Assembly: GCA_964195005.1 (NCBI GenBank)
Contig: CAXMOO010000168.1
Location: 1 to 13,991, forward strand
DNA from: JAUXLW01 sp964195005
Lineage (GTDB): Bacteria; Actinomycetota; Acidimicrobiia; Spongiisociales; SHLN01
Direction: 5' to 3'
DNA: 13,991 bases
The first letter of the stretch is position 1. Every line of letters begins with the position of its first letter. A program made the translations under genes and the position numbers. The notes beneath the pieces are model-generated. The model searched no databases and was not told where the DNA came from. It saw only the letters and a list, made by a program, of their open reading frames with translations. Below, one piece after another: positions 6,563-12,423 of this stretch.

Positions 6563-7308
6563 TGGCGGCGAAGCTCGAGATCCGCGACGTAGGTAAGTCC
6601 TTCGACGGGAAGGAGGTCTTGCGGGACATTGACCTGAGCGTGAAAGAGCACGAGGTGGTGTGCCTGATCGGGTCCTCCGGATCGGGCAAGTCGACGTTGC
6701 TCAAATGCGTCAACCTGTTGGTACCCATTGACGAAGGCTCCATCTCGCTCGATGGTCGGGAGATTACCGGACCCGACGTGAACCCGGACGTTGTACGCCA
6801 GAAGATGGGGATCGTGTTCCAGGCTTTCAACCTGTTCCCGCACATGAACGTGCTCACCAACATCACTCTTGGCCCGCGCAAGGTTCACGGGCTCGGTCGG
6901 CAGCTTGCCGAAGAGCGCGCCGCTGTCTTGCTGGAAAGATTCGGCCTGGTCGACAAGATACACGACTACCCAGATCGACTCTCCGGCGGTGAGCAACAGC
7001 GAGTAGCGGTGATCCGGGCGCTGGCGTCCGAGCCCGAACTCATGCTTTTCGATGAGATCACGTCAGCTTTGGATCCCGAGCTGGTGGCGGAGGTCCTCGA
7101 CGTGATCCGCGGCCTGAAAGACCAGGGTATGACCATGCTGATCGCCACCCACGAGATGGGCTTCGCCCGCGATGTCGCCGATCGGGTCTGTTTCTTGGAT
7201 GATGGTGTGATATTGGAACAGGGAGCTCCTAAGGAGATCTTTACGAATCCCCGGGCAGCCCGGACCCAGCAGTTCCTTCAGCGGATCATCGACGCAGGCC
7301 GTCTTTAG
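6562..7308 (+). CDS. Polar amino acid ABC transporter ATP-binding protein (GlnQ/HisP family)
   Basis: A 248-residue ATPase powering the importer, peripheral on the cytoplasmic face. It has Walker A GSSGSGKST (37-45), Q-loop Gln87, signature LSGGEQQRVAV (140-150), Walker B LMLFDE (160-165), D-loop SALD and switch His197 in ATHEMGFA, all intact and at the usual spacing. The residue after the Walker B Glu is Ile (DEITSALDPE) instead of the common Pro. The C-terminus IFTNPRAARTQQFLQRI is typical of amino acid importers. ATG 6562 overlaps the permease stop by one base, implying coupled translation. The gene's last four bases overlap the convergent plsC-like gene. Confidence 0.95.
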   Translation: MAAKLEIRDVGKSFDGKEVLRDIDLSVKEHEVVCLIGSSGSGKSTLLKCVNLLVPIDEGSISLDGREITGPDVNPDVVRQKMGIVFQAFNLFPHMNVLTNITLGPRKVHGLGRQLAEERAAVLLERFGLVDKIHDYPDRLSGGEQQRVAVIRALASEPELMLFDEITSALDPELVAEVLDVIRGLKDQGMTMLIATHEMGFARDVADRVCFLDDGVILEQGAPKEIFTNPRAARTQQFLQRIIDAGRL

Positions 7309-8033
7309 GCAGGCGCTTCCAGACGAGCGTATGTCTCGGCGATGATCTGATGCGTCCGAACTTGCATGTCCTCGACTGTCCCGCTGAATTCGAGCAGCGG
7401 ATGGACGACCACCGTGGCCTTGCCGCCATACATGCGCCAGTCGCCGGGGGGCCAGGCGTGTTCCGGACCATGAATGGTGACCGGCAGGATTGGTGCGTCG
7501 ATAGCCTTTGCAAGGATGAAAGGCCCTTTCTTGAAATCCCTGATCTCCCCCGTCCGTGAGCGGGTTCCCTCGCCGTAGACCATCAACGAATAGCCGAGCG
7601 CGAAGACCTCGCGGACCTGCCGATTGATGAACTCATAGCCACCGACGCCGGCTTGTCGGTCGACCTTCACCATGTGCATGGCCTTGATCGCCGAGCTAAA
7701 CAAAGGGATCTTGTAGAGCTCCTTCTTGGCCATATATCGATAGTGCAGTGGCCAGAGGGCCAACCAGTGAGTCATCGGATCGAGGTTGGATAAATGGTTG
7801 GAGACGATCACCTGCGGAACCGCCGGGTCGATGTTCTCCCTACCCTCCACGTGATAGTGCAGCCCGGCCAGCTTGAGAAACAACCATGCCCAGACGCGGG
7901 CCGCCCGGTCTGACACACGCCACCGTCTCGGGAGCCGGGCCCCGATGATCGCCACGAACCCGAGGATCAGGGTTATCACGATGATCGACGGATAAGCCAC
8001 CACCGCCCGCACCGTCGCGAGCAAACCTCGCAC
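7305..8033 (-). CDS. plsC: 1-acyl-sn-glycerol-3-phosphate acyltransferase family protein (PlsC-like)
   Basis: A 242-residue membrane-associated acyltransferase that likely converts lysophosphatidate to phosphatidate in phospholipid synthesis. A hydrophobic segment (about 12-32) lies near the N-terminus. The acyltransferase motif SNHLSNLD carries the catalytic His80 and Asp85 (HxxxxD), and GEGTRSR (154-160) forms the glycerophosphate-binding motif. LPVTIHG gives the last common block. GTG 8033 is preceded by GGGGGGAG six bases upstream and begins two bases after the crotonase stop, so the two form an operon. Related PlsC-family enzymes acylate other lipids, so the acceptor is inferred from the family. 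Confidence 0.9.
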   Translation of the reverse strand: MRGLLATVRAVVAYPSIIVITLILGFVAIIGARLPRRWRVSDRAARVWAWLFLKLAGLHYHVEGRENIDPAVPQVIVSNHLSNLDPMTHWLALWPLHYRYMAKKELYKIPLFSSAIKAMHMVKVDRQAGVGGYEFINRQVREVFALGYSLMVYGEGTRSRTGEIRDFKKGPFILAKAIDAPILPVTIHGPEHAWPPGDWRMYGGKATVVVHPLLEFSGTVEDMQVRTHQIIAETYARLEAPA

Positions 8034-8035
8034 GG

Positions 8036-8851
8036 TTAGCTCCCCCCGAATTCGGGGTCCCGCTTCTCCAGGAAAGCCATTACAGCCTCCCGTAGGTCAT
8101 TCGAGTGGAGGAAGGCCCCGCTCCACATCGCTACGTAGTCGAGGCCTTCTTGCACCGTCCTGCCCTCACCAGCCCTGAGCACTGCCTTGACCCCTTGCAC
8201 GGCGAGGGGCGATTGGGCGGCGATCTCGGAAGCCAGATCGAGGGCAGCTTTGAGGGTGGCGTCGGCATCGACATAGACGTGGCTCAACAAACCCATCTGG
8301 AGTGCTTCGGAGGCGCTGAAGTCCCGCCCGGTGAACGCAAGTTCGGCAACCCAGCCGGGGTCGATGATGCGAGGCAGACGCTGCAAAGTCCCCAGGTCGG
8401 CCACCATCGCCATCTTCGTCTCGCGAATGGAGAAAACCGCGTCTTCGGACGCGATCCGAATGTCACAGGCCGTGATGAGGTCAACTCCGGCGCCGATGCA
8501 ATAGCCATGAATGGCGACAATCACGGGTTTAGGGCACAGAGCAGCGGCGCTCATGGCTGCTTGCATGTGCTCGGCGGCTTGCATCGTTTGTCGGGCTCCG
8601 GCAACGCCACCCTCGTCGCCGAACCCGCCGGCGAGCGCGGCGCCGTACGCCTTGAGGTCGAGCCCCACGCTGAATGCCTCCCCCCGGGCGGCGATCACAA
8701 TCGTGCGAACGGTCTCGTCAACCGCCAGTTCTTGCATCACCGTCGGTAGGTCGGCAAAGAGTTCCGGGCCCATAGCGTTGCGAGCGTCCGGGCGGTCAAG
8801 CCAGAGGGTGGCGACCCCGTTGTTTATCTCGACATTGAGAACCTCGGACAT
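8036..8851 (-). CDS. Crotonase family protein, delta(3,5)-delta(2,4)-dienoyl-CoA isomerase-like
   Basis: A 271-residue cytosolic crotonase-fold enzyme acting on acyl-CoA in fatty acid oxidation. The oxyanion-hole segments are FSVGLDL (60-66) and HGYCIGAGVDL. In place of the first enoyl-CoA hydratase glutamate there is Asp124 (AGVDLITACD), the second acidic residue is Glu144 (SIRET), and Asp152 lies in MVADLGTLQRLP. This Asp/Glu/Asp triad, with eight residues between the last two, matches peroxisomal dienoyl-CoA isomerase (ECH1) and not typical hydratases, so isomerisation of 3,5-dienoyl-CoA is the better guess. ATG 8851 has no Shine-Dalgarno, but TAACCT lies seven bases upstream, suggesting a leaderless message. 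The frame stays open far upstream, antisense to the dehydrogenase gene, but that part is not protein-like. It is the first gene of a unit with plsC. Confidence 0.9.
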   Translation of the reverse strand: MSEVLNVEINNGVATLWLDRPDARNAMGPELFADLPTVMQELAVDETVRTIVIAARGEAFSVGLDLKAYGAALAGGFGDEGGVAGARQTMQAAEHMQAAMSAAALCPKPVIVAIHGYCIGAGVDLITACDIRIASEDAVFSIRETKMAMVADLGTLQRLPRIIDPGWVAELAFTGRDFSASEALQMGLLSHVYVDADATLKAALDLASEIAAQSPLAVQGVKAVLRAGEGRTVQEGLDYVAMWSGAFLHSNDLREAVMAFLEKRDPEFGGS

Positions 8852-8917
8852 CGCCCAGAGGTTAGGGGGGTAAAGCGCCACTACTACAGTTTTGGCACGT
8901 TCAAAAGGAGAGGGCCG
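8852..8917. promoter_or_regulatory. Divergent promoter region with overlapping signals and a candidate operator
   Basis: These 66 bases drive two divergent genes. On the minus strand TAACCT (plus 8859-8864) lies seven bases before the crotonase ATG. On the plus strand TACAGT at 8885-8890 would start transcription near 8897, and AAGGAGAG at 8905-8912 is a good Shine-Dalgarno for the dehydrogenase. The plus -35 position for TACAGT would fall on the crotonase -10. TTTTG-N7-CAAAA at 8890-8906 is an inverted repeat spanning the expected plus-strand start and could bind a regulator. The elements are read by eye and unproven. Confidence 0.4.
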
Positions 8918-9832
8918 ATGGTGGATTTCAAGGACCGGGTGGCAGTGATTACAGGCGCCGGTGGCGGTCTGGGCCGGGAGCACGCGCTCTTGCTCGCCGG
9001 TCTCGGGGCCGCGGTAGTGGTGAACGACCTCGGCGGAAGTGTCGACGGAACCGGCGCCGCCAGCAGTGCTGCCGATGCAGTGGTTGCCGAGATCGTTGCC
9101 GCCGGGGGTGCCGCGGTTGCCGAGTATTCTTCCGTGGCAACGCCGGATGGCGGCGCCGCCATCGTGCGGAAGGCGCTTGACGAATTCGGGCGACTCGACG
9201 TTGTCATCAACAACGCCGGGATTCTTCGCGACAAGTCGTTCGCCAACATGGAGGAGGACCAGGTCACGGCCGTGCTGGACGTTCACCTGCGGGGCGCTTT
9301 CTGGGTCACTCGAGCTGCCTGGCCGCATATGCGCGAGCAGAGCTACGGGAGGGTCTTGATGACATCTTCGGCTTCGGGCTCAATGGGCAACTTCGGCCAA
9401 TCCAACTACGGGGCGGCCAAGATGGGGCTGATCGGTCTCATGAACGTCCTCAAGCTCGAAGGAGCCAAGTACAACATCAAGGTCAATGCCATCGCTCCCA
9501 TTGCCGTCACCCGTATGACCGAGGAGCTCCTTGGCAGTTTCGGCATTACTGCCGACCAGTTTGGGCCTCAGGCTGTGAGCCCGGCCGTCGCCTATCTCAC
9601 ATCGGAGTCTTGTGACCTTACGGGAGAGATCTGGTCGGTCGGCGGCGGGTCTGTGAGCCGCATTTTTGTCGGCCTAACCGACGGCTTCTTCAAGCATCCG
9701 GTCAATGACGGGCAGCTCGCAACCGAGGACGTCGTGGACAATCTCGAGCTGATCCGTGATACCGCCAATTACCTGATTCCAGCCTCGAATCAGGATGAGT
9801 TCCAGAAGCTGGGGGCGAAGCTGCTCGCATGA
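8918..9832 (+). CDS. MFE-2-type SDR, (3R)-hydroxyacyl-CoA dehydrogenase-like
   Basis: A 304-residue short-chain dehydrogenase closest in style to the dehydrogenase domain of peroxisomal multifunctional enzyme 2, which oxidises (3R)-hydroxyacyl-CoA with NAD. It has TGAGGGLG (12-19) for the nucleotide, VNDLGG with Asp37 favouring NAD over NADP, NNAGILRDKSF (98-108), the VHLRGAFWVTRAAW block, MTSSASGSMGNFGQSNYGAAK with Tyr164 and Lys168 as the catalytic pair, and the MFE-2-like tail after SVGGG. The hydratase and SCP2 domains of the eukaryotic protein are absent. ATG 8918 follows AAGGAGAG by five bases. It is divergent from the crotonase gene and overlaps the next gene by four bases (ATGA). Some bacterial homologues act on steroid CoA esters, which cannot be excluded. 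Confidence 0.9.
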   Translation: MVDFKDRVAVITGAGGGLGREHALLLAGLGAAVVVNDLGGSVDGTGAASSAADAVVAEIVAAGGAAVAEYSSVATPDGGAAIVRKALDEFGRLDVVINNAGILRDKSFANMEEDQVTAVLDVHLRGAFWVTRAAWPHMREQSYGRVLMTSSASGSMGNFGQSNYGAAKMGLIGLMNVLKLEGAKYNIKVNAIAPIAVTRMTEELLGSFGITADQFGPQAVSPAVAYLTSESCDLTGEIWSVGGGSVSRIFVGLTDGFFKHPVNDGQLATEDVVDNLELIRDTANYLIPASNQDEFQKLGAKLLA

Positions 9833-10413
9833 CGGGGATACCCCCCTTAGTGCCGGGGGCGTCCAAGGGCGCCTGGCGGCGCTGGGCGAACGATACGTGG
9901 GCCCGCATTGACCTAGCCGGGCTCAGCCCTCAGGTGGTGAGCCACCTGGCAGCCTGGGAGCCGGCGCGGTCGGCCGAGACGATCCTGTTCTACTTGCCCA
10001 TGCCGGGAGAAGTCGACCTTTCGGGATTCAGCGACGGCGTTGTCACGGCCCGGTTGTTAGTCACGAGGACTCCACTCGATGGGCCACTCACGGTCCACCC
10101 GCTGAGCGTTCCGTTGGAGCGCCACAGGTACGGATTCATGCAGCCTGTGGCCGACGCCCCGCACGCCGACCCGGAAAGCATCGACGTCGCGCTCATTCCA
10201 GGCCGGGTTTTCGATCGGCGAGGCGGTCGCCTCGGCCGCGGGGCCGCTTATTACGACCGGCTGCTTCCCGGTCTCAAACCCGGGGCATTACTCGTCGGGG
10301 TTTGCCCTTCAGTTTTGATTGTCGATCGGCTTCCGACAGACGAGCACGATGTGAGGATGACCCACCTTGCTACCGAATTAGGCGTAGAGGCTGTCGACAT
10401 AGGAGCCCGCTGA
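9829..10413 (+). CDS. 5-formyltetrahydrofolate cyclo-ligase
   Basis: A 194-residue cytosolic enzyme that uses ATP to turn 5-formyltetrahydrofolate into 5,10-methenyltetrahydrofolate, returning a dead-end folate to the pool. The diagnostic block is LIPGRVFDRRGGRLGRGAAY (122-141, continuing YDRLL), with the conserved Asp and glycine-rich nucleotide loop. LPTDEHDVRM (169-177) and a following ATE complete the family pattern, and a basic Lys13/Arg17 pair lies near the N-terminus as usual. The length is typical. ATG 9829 overlaps the dehydrogenase stop as ATGA, so it is probably translated by coupling. Its job is unrelated to acyl-CoA oxidation, so the operon link looks like convenience. Confidence 0.92.
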   Translation: MTGIPPLVPGASKGAWRRWANDTWARIDLAGLSPQVVSHLAAWEPARSAETILFYLPMPGEVDLSGFSDGVVTARLLVTRTPLDGPLTVHPLSVPLERHRYGFMQPVADAPHADPESIDVALIPGRVFDRRGGRLGRGAAYYDRLLPGLKPGALLVGVCPSVLIVDRLPTDEHDVRMTHLATELGVEAVDIGAR

Positions 10414-10527
10414 GCAAGGCATGTCGCCGATTTCGACGACCAGCCATCACCACTCGCAGCGTCCTCGGCCCCGCCAACATTCCGCTCCGAGGAGTGGCGA
10501 AACCTCGTCCTTGCGATTGGCGCGCCT

Positions 10528-10550
10528 GGCCGTCGCTCTCGACAACGGCC
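10528..10550. terminator. Weak candidate terminator hairpin
   Basis: GGCCGT at 10528-10533 pairs with ACGGCC at 10545-10550; an alternative inner stem GTCG/CGAC lies within the 11-base loop. It sits in the 152-base gap between convergent genes, 16 bases past the lipoprotein stop on the minus strand and 115 bases past the cyclo-ligase stop on the plus strand. There is no T-tract in either direction, so it is at best a weak terminator. The rest of the gap (10414-10565) shows nothing recognisable. Confidence 0.25.
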
Positions 10551-10565
10551 TTACTCAGCAGACTC

Positions 10566-10982
10566 CTAGTTCACCTGGGTCTGTTCAATGCCCCGAATGA
10601 TGCCATCGCGCATCGCGACCCCGATGGCAGTTGTTGCCCGCAGCTGGTCAACCCGGTCGAGAACTAACCCTTGGCCCTCAGCGTCTGAGCATTCCAACTC
10701 CTGGCCCCGGGTGCCGAGGCTGTCCGCACGTCCCCGAAGTTCGAAGAACGTGTCGGTGTCGAGACTGTTGAGAAGTGCGGCGGGATCCGTGCTGTCGGGT
10801 AGCTCGTTGGCCGGCAGGGCCTCCACCGCCGCGATCATATCTTGCAGCATCGCCACGGTCTCGTCGGCGATGGCGATACATTCCGCTGGCGGCGGCAGGG
10901 TGGTGGATTCGGTACTAACTCCGCTGGAGCAGGCGGTTGCCACCACCGATCCAATCGCCAACAGAGCAGTAATTCGTTGCAC
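10566..10982 (-). CDS. Small predicted lipoprotein of unknown function
   Basis: A 138-residue protein I do not recognise. It starts with a lipoprotein signal peptide (ITALLAIGSVVATAC) whose lipobox cysteine is Cys18, followed by a short Ser/Thr/Pro linker. The mature part is mostly predicted helix, rich in Ala, Asp and Glu, and has two cysteines (35 and 98) that could pair. The GTG start at 10982 follows GAAGG by seven bases. It is convergent with the cyclo-ligase gene and divergent from the deacylase gene. The lipobox and Shine-Dalgarno make it a believable gene. It would be anchored outside the cytoplasmic membrane; no function can be proposed. Confidence 0.75.
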   Translation of the reverse strand: MQRITALLAIGSVVATACSSGVSTESTTLPPPAECIAIADETVAMLQDMIAAVEALPANELPDSTDPAALLNSLDTDTFFELRGRADSLGTRGQELECSDAEGQGLVLDRVDQLRATTAIGVAMRDGIIRGIEQTQVN

Positions 10983-11056
10983 AGAAAAGCCTTCGGACGT
11001 CGAGGGATCCGGGTCAGCCTAATGGGAATGGGCGGATAGACAGCCGGGTTTTCAGC

Positions 11057-11062
11057 TAGTTT
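11057..11062 (+). promoter_or_regulatory. Candidate -10 (TAGTTT) for a leaderless deacylase message
   Basis: TAGTTT fits TANNNT and ends eight bases before ATG 11071. There is no Shine-Dalgarno between them, so transcription would begin at or next to the start codon. Confidence 0.45.
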
Positions 11063-11070
11063 GGGCACTC

Positions 11071-11553
11071 ATGGATATGCCCGCCGCGACCCGTCGGCTG
11101 CTGGAAGCTGCTGTCCGGCTCGGGTTGGAGCTCGAGGTTCGTGAGTTCCCGGAGGGCACCAAGACGGCCTCTGACGCCGCGGAAGCAGTCGGGTGCGAAG
11201 TGGGGGCGATCGTTAAGAGTCTGGTCTTCATGGTGGATGGGGAACCAGTGATCACCCTCGTGTCAGGAGACATGCGAGTAGATCTCGACAAACTGGCAGC
11301 GGCACTGGACGGCGCCGAGGCCCGGCGAGCGACGCTGGACGAGGTGAGGACCGCCACCGGCTATGCGGCCGGAGGGACTCCGCCATTCGGCCACGCCGGT
11401 GCCCGGCCCCGCGTCCTGGCCGACCGTTTGCTGGCTCGCTATTCCGAGCTGTGGGCCGCAGCAGGAACGCCCACCACCGTGTTCCCCATTGATCACGATT
11501 CTCTGGTTCACGCAGCCCAGGCCGAGATCGTTGATCTGACTACCGGGGGTTAA
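11071..11553 (+). CDS. YbaK/EbsC-type aminoacyl-tRNA deacylase
   Basis: A 160-residue single-domain member of the YbaK/ProX editing family, which hydrolyses mischarged tRNA such as Cys-tRNA(Pro) in the cytosol. KTASDAAEAVGCEVGAIVKS places the conserved catalytic-region Lys at residue 49, and GYAAGGTPPFGHAG (97-110) is the glycine-rich substrate loop typical of the family; a C-terminal strand with FPIDHDSLVHA follows. Length is as usual for YbaK. The start is ATG 11071, or ATG 11077 two codons later; the promoter geometry favours 11071. The stop overlaps that of the convergent thiamine pyrophosphokinase gene by four bases. Which mischarged tRNA is edited cannot be told; ProXp-ala and other subfamilies look alike. 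Confidence 0.88.
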   Translation: MDMPAATRRLLEAAVRLGLELEVREFPEGTKTASDAAEAVGCEVGAIVKSLVFMVDGEPVITLVSGDMRVDLDKLAAALDGAEARRATLDEVRTATGYAAGGTPPFGHAGARPRVLADRLLARYSELWAAAGTPTTVFPIDHDSLVHAAQAEIVDLTTGG

Positions 11554-12191
11554 ACGGCCGCCGGCTGGTGGATCGCCAGTAGCACGCCGGAGCTCAACCG
11601 CACTACTGCTCGCTCTTCAGTCAGGAGGTTGCTGACTCCCCGCGTCGAGCCGGCGAGCAGGATGTCGTCGGCCAGCTTGAATTGCAAGCCCTCGCTGCTG
11701 ACTCCCGAGGCGGGACCGCCTATCGGCAGGATTGTGAGCAGGTCGCCTGGTTGCCCGGAGAACCACGCCTCGCTGTGCACGGCCACAATGCGTGCGTCGC
11801 CTATGAGCCATTCGATCTCGAGGTCGGCCCAGGCCGGTGAGGCCAGGAGCAGCGCATTGGCAAGCAGGTGATCGATGCGGCCGCCGGCGCCTCCGACCAC
11901 TACGACCAGGCTGGCGCCTTCTCGCCGGGCCGCGGCCAATGCCAGTTCCAGATCGGTGGCGTCCTTGTCCACCGGGTGGCGCTCAATTCGCGTCCCCGCC
12001 TCCCCGGCGGCCGCCAGTGCCGCTTCCGAGATCGAGTCGAGGTCCCCGACCAGCAAATCGACCGTGAGCCCGAGTCGGCCGGCCTGGTCCAGTCCCGAGT
12101 CGGCGGCGATAACCAGATCAGCCTCCGGCAGGGGTCGGCGTGGATTGGCCGGGTCGCCGCCGGTCAGCACCAGGATTGTTCGCTCATTCAC
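11550..12191 (-). CDS. thiN: Thiamine pyrophosphokinase
   Basis: A 213-residue cytosolic kinase that moves pyrophosphate from ATP to thiamine, making thiamine diphosphate. Family blocks in order are IAADSGLD (28-35), VDLLVGDLDS (44-53), HPVDKDATDLELAL (72-85) and GGRIDHLLAN (103-112), covering the metal and ATP site, then the thiamine-binding C-terminal part with SSEGLQFKL and RGVSNLL (184-190). All key acidic residues are present and the length is normal. The GTG start at 12191 has no good Shine-Dalgarno; TAGGAT lies six bases upstream, pointing to a leaderless message. No thiamine riboswitch is seen in the upstream gap. Enzymes of this family in some actinobacteria are annotated only as TPK-fold proteins, but the motif set here is complete. 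Confidence 0.92.
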   Translation of the reverse strand: MNERTILVLTGGDPANPRRPLPEADLVIAADSGLDQAGRLGLTVDLLVGDLDSISEAALAAAGEAGTRIERHPVDKDATDLELALAAARREGASLVVVVGGAGGRIDHLLANALLLASPAWADLEIEWLIGDARIVAVHSEAWFSGQPGDLLTILPIGGPASGVSSEGLQFKLADDILLAGSTRGVSNLLTEERAVVRLSSGVLLAIHQPAAV

Positions 12192-12197
12192 CTGCTG

Positions 12198-12203
12198 ATC
12201 CTA
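12198..12203 (-). promoter_or_regulatory. Candidate -10 (TAGGAT) for a leaderless thiamine pyrophosphokinase message
   Basis: On the minus strand TAGGAT is followed by CAGCAG and then the GTG at 12191, the same six-base spacing as seen before the deaminase and gnd genes. No Shine-Dalgarno is present. Confidence 0.4.
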
Positions 12204-12246
12204 TTGGTCGGCGCCTGGCAACAGCCGGCCCCACCGTCAACGGGGC

Positions 12247-12256
12247 GCACTAGTGC
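12247..12256. promoter_or_regulatory. Perfect 10-base palindrome, candidate operator
   Basis: GCACTAGTGC is a perfect palindrome flanked by GGGGC on the left and CCCG on the right. It lies in the 232-base gap between divergent thiamine pyrophosphokinase and gnd. The partial site GCACTAG recurs at 12408-12414, overlapping the gnd -10. It may be a regulator site or chance. The rest of the gap shows no gene or RNA I can recognise. Confidence 0.3.
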
Positions 12257-12411
12257 CCCGCCCAGCAACGTTTGCCGCGTTTATGACGGCCAGTGACGCC
12301 GCTGGATGCGTCCTCGTCCTCGACGCACGTCAAGTGCGCCTTCGTCCTGCGTCCTTCCCAGCGCCGCCCCCGACTTGTCCTCAACATCGCCAACGTCACT
12401 GGACAGAGCAC

Positions 12412-12417
12412 TAGCTT
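12412..12417 (+). promoter_or_regulatory. Candidate -10 (TAGCTT) for a leaderless gnd message
   Basis: TAGCTT fits TANNNT and ends six bases before ATG 12424, with no Shine-Dalgarno between. Transcription would begin at the start codon. A GCACTAG sequence overlaps its left end. Confidence 0.45.
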
Positions 12418-12423
12418 GACTTC

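Noticed and set aside
8852..9328. The crotonase reading frame stays open upstream to 9328, which would make a 430-residue protein.
   Set aside because: The added 159 codons lie over the promoter and antisense to the well-supported dehydrogenase gene, show no domain, and the family begins at MSEVLNVEINNGVATL.
10302..10667. A 121-codon plus-strand frame across the gap after the cyclo-ligase gene.
   Set aside because: It overlaps the end of the cyclo-ligase gene and is antisense to the lipoprotein gene, with an unstructured Ser/Arg/Pro-rich translation.
12192..12423. Possible thiamine diphosphate riboswitch or small RNA in front of thiN or gnd.
   Set aside because: I could not find the conserved CTGAGA and related blocks of a TPP riboswitch, and thiN appears leaderless.
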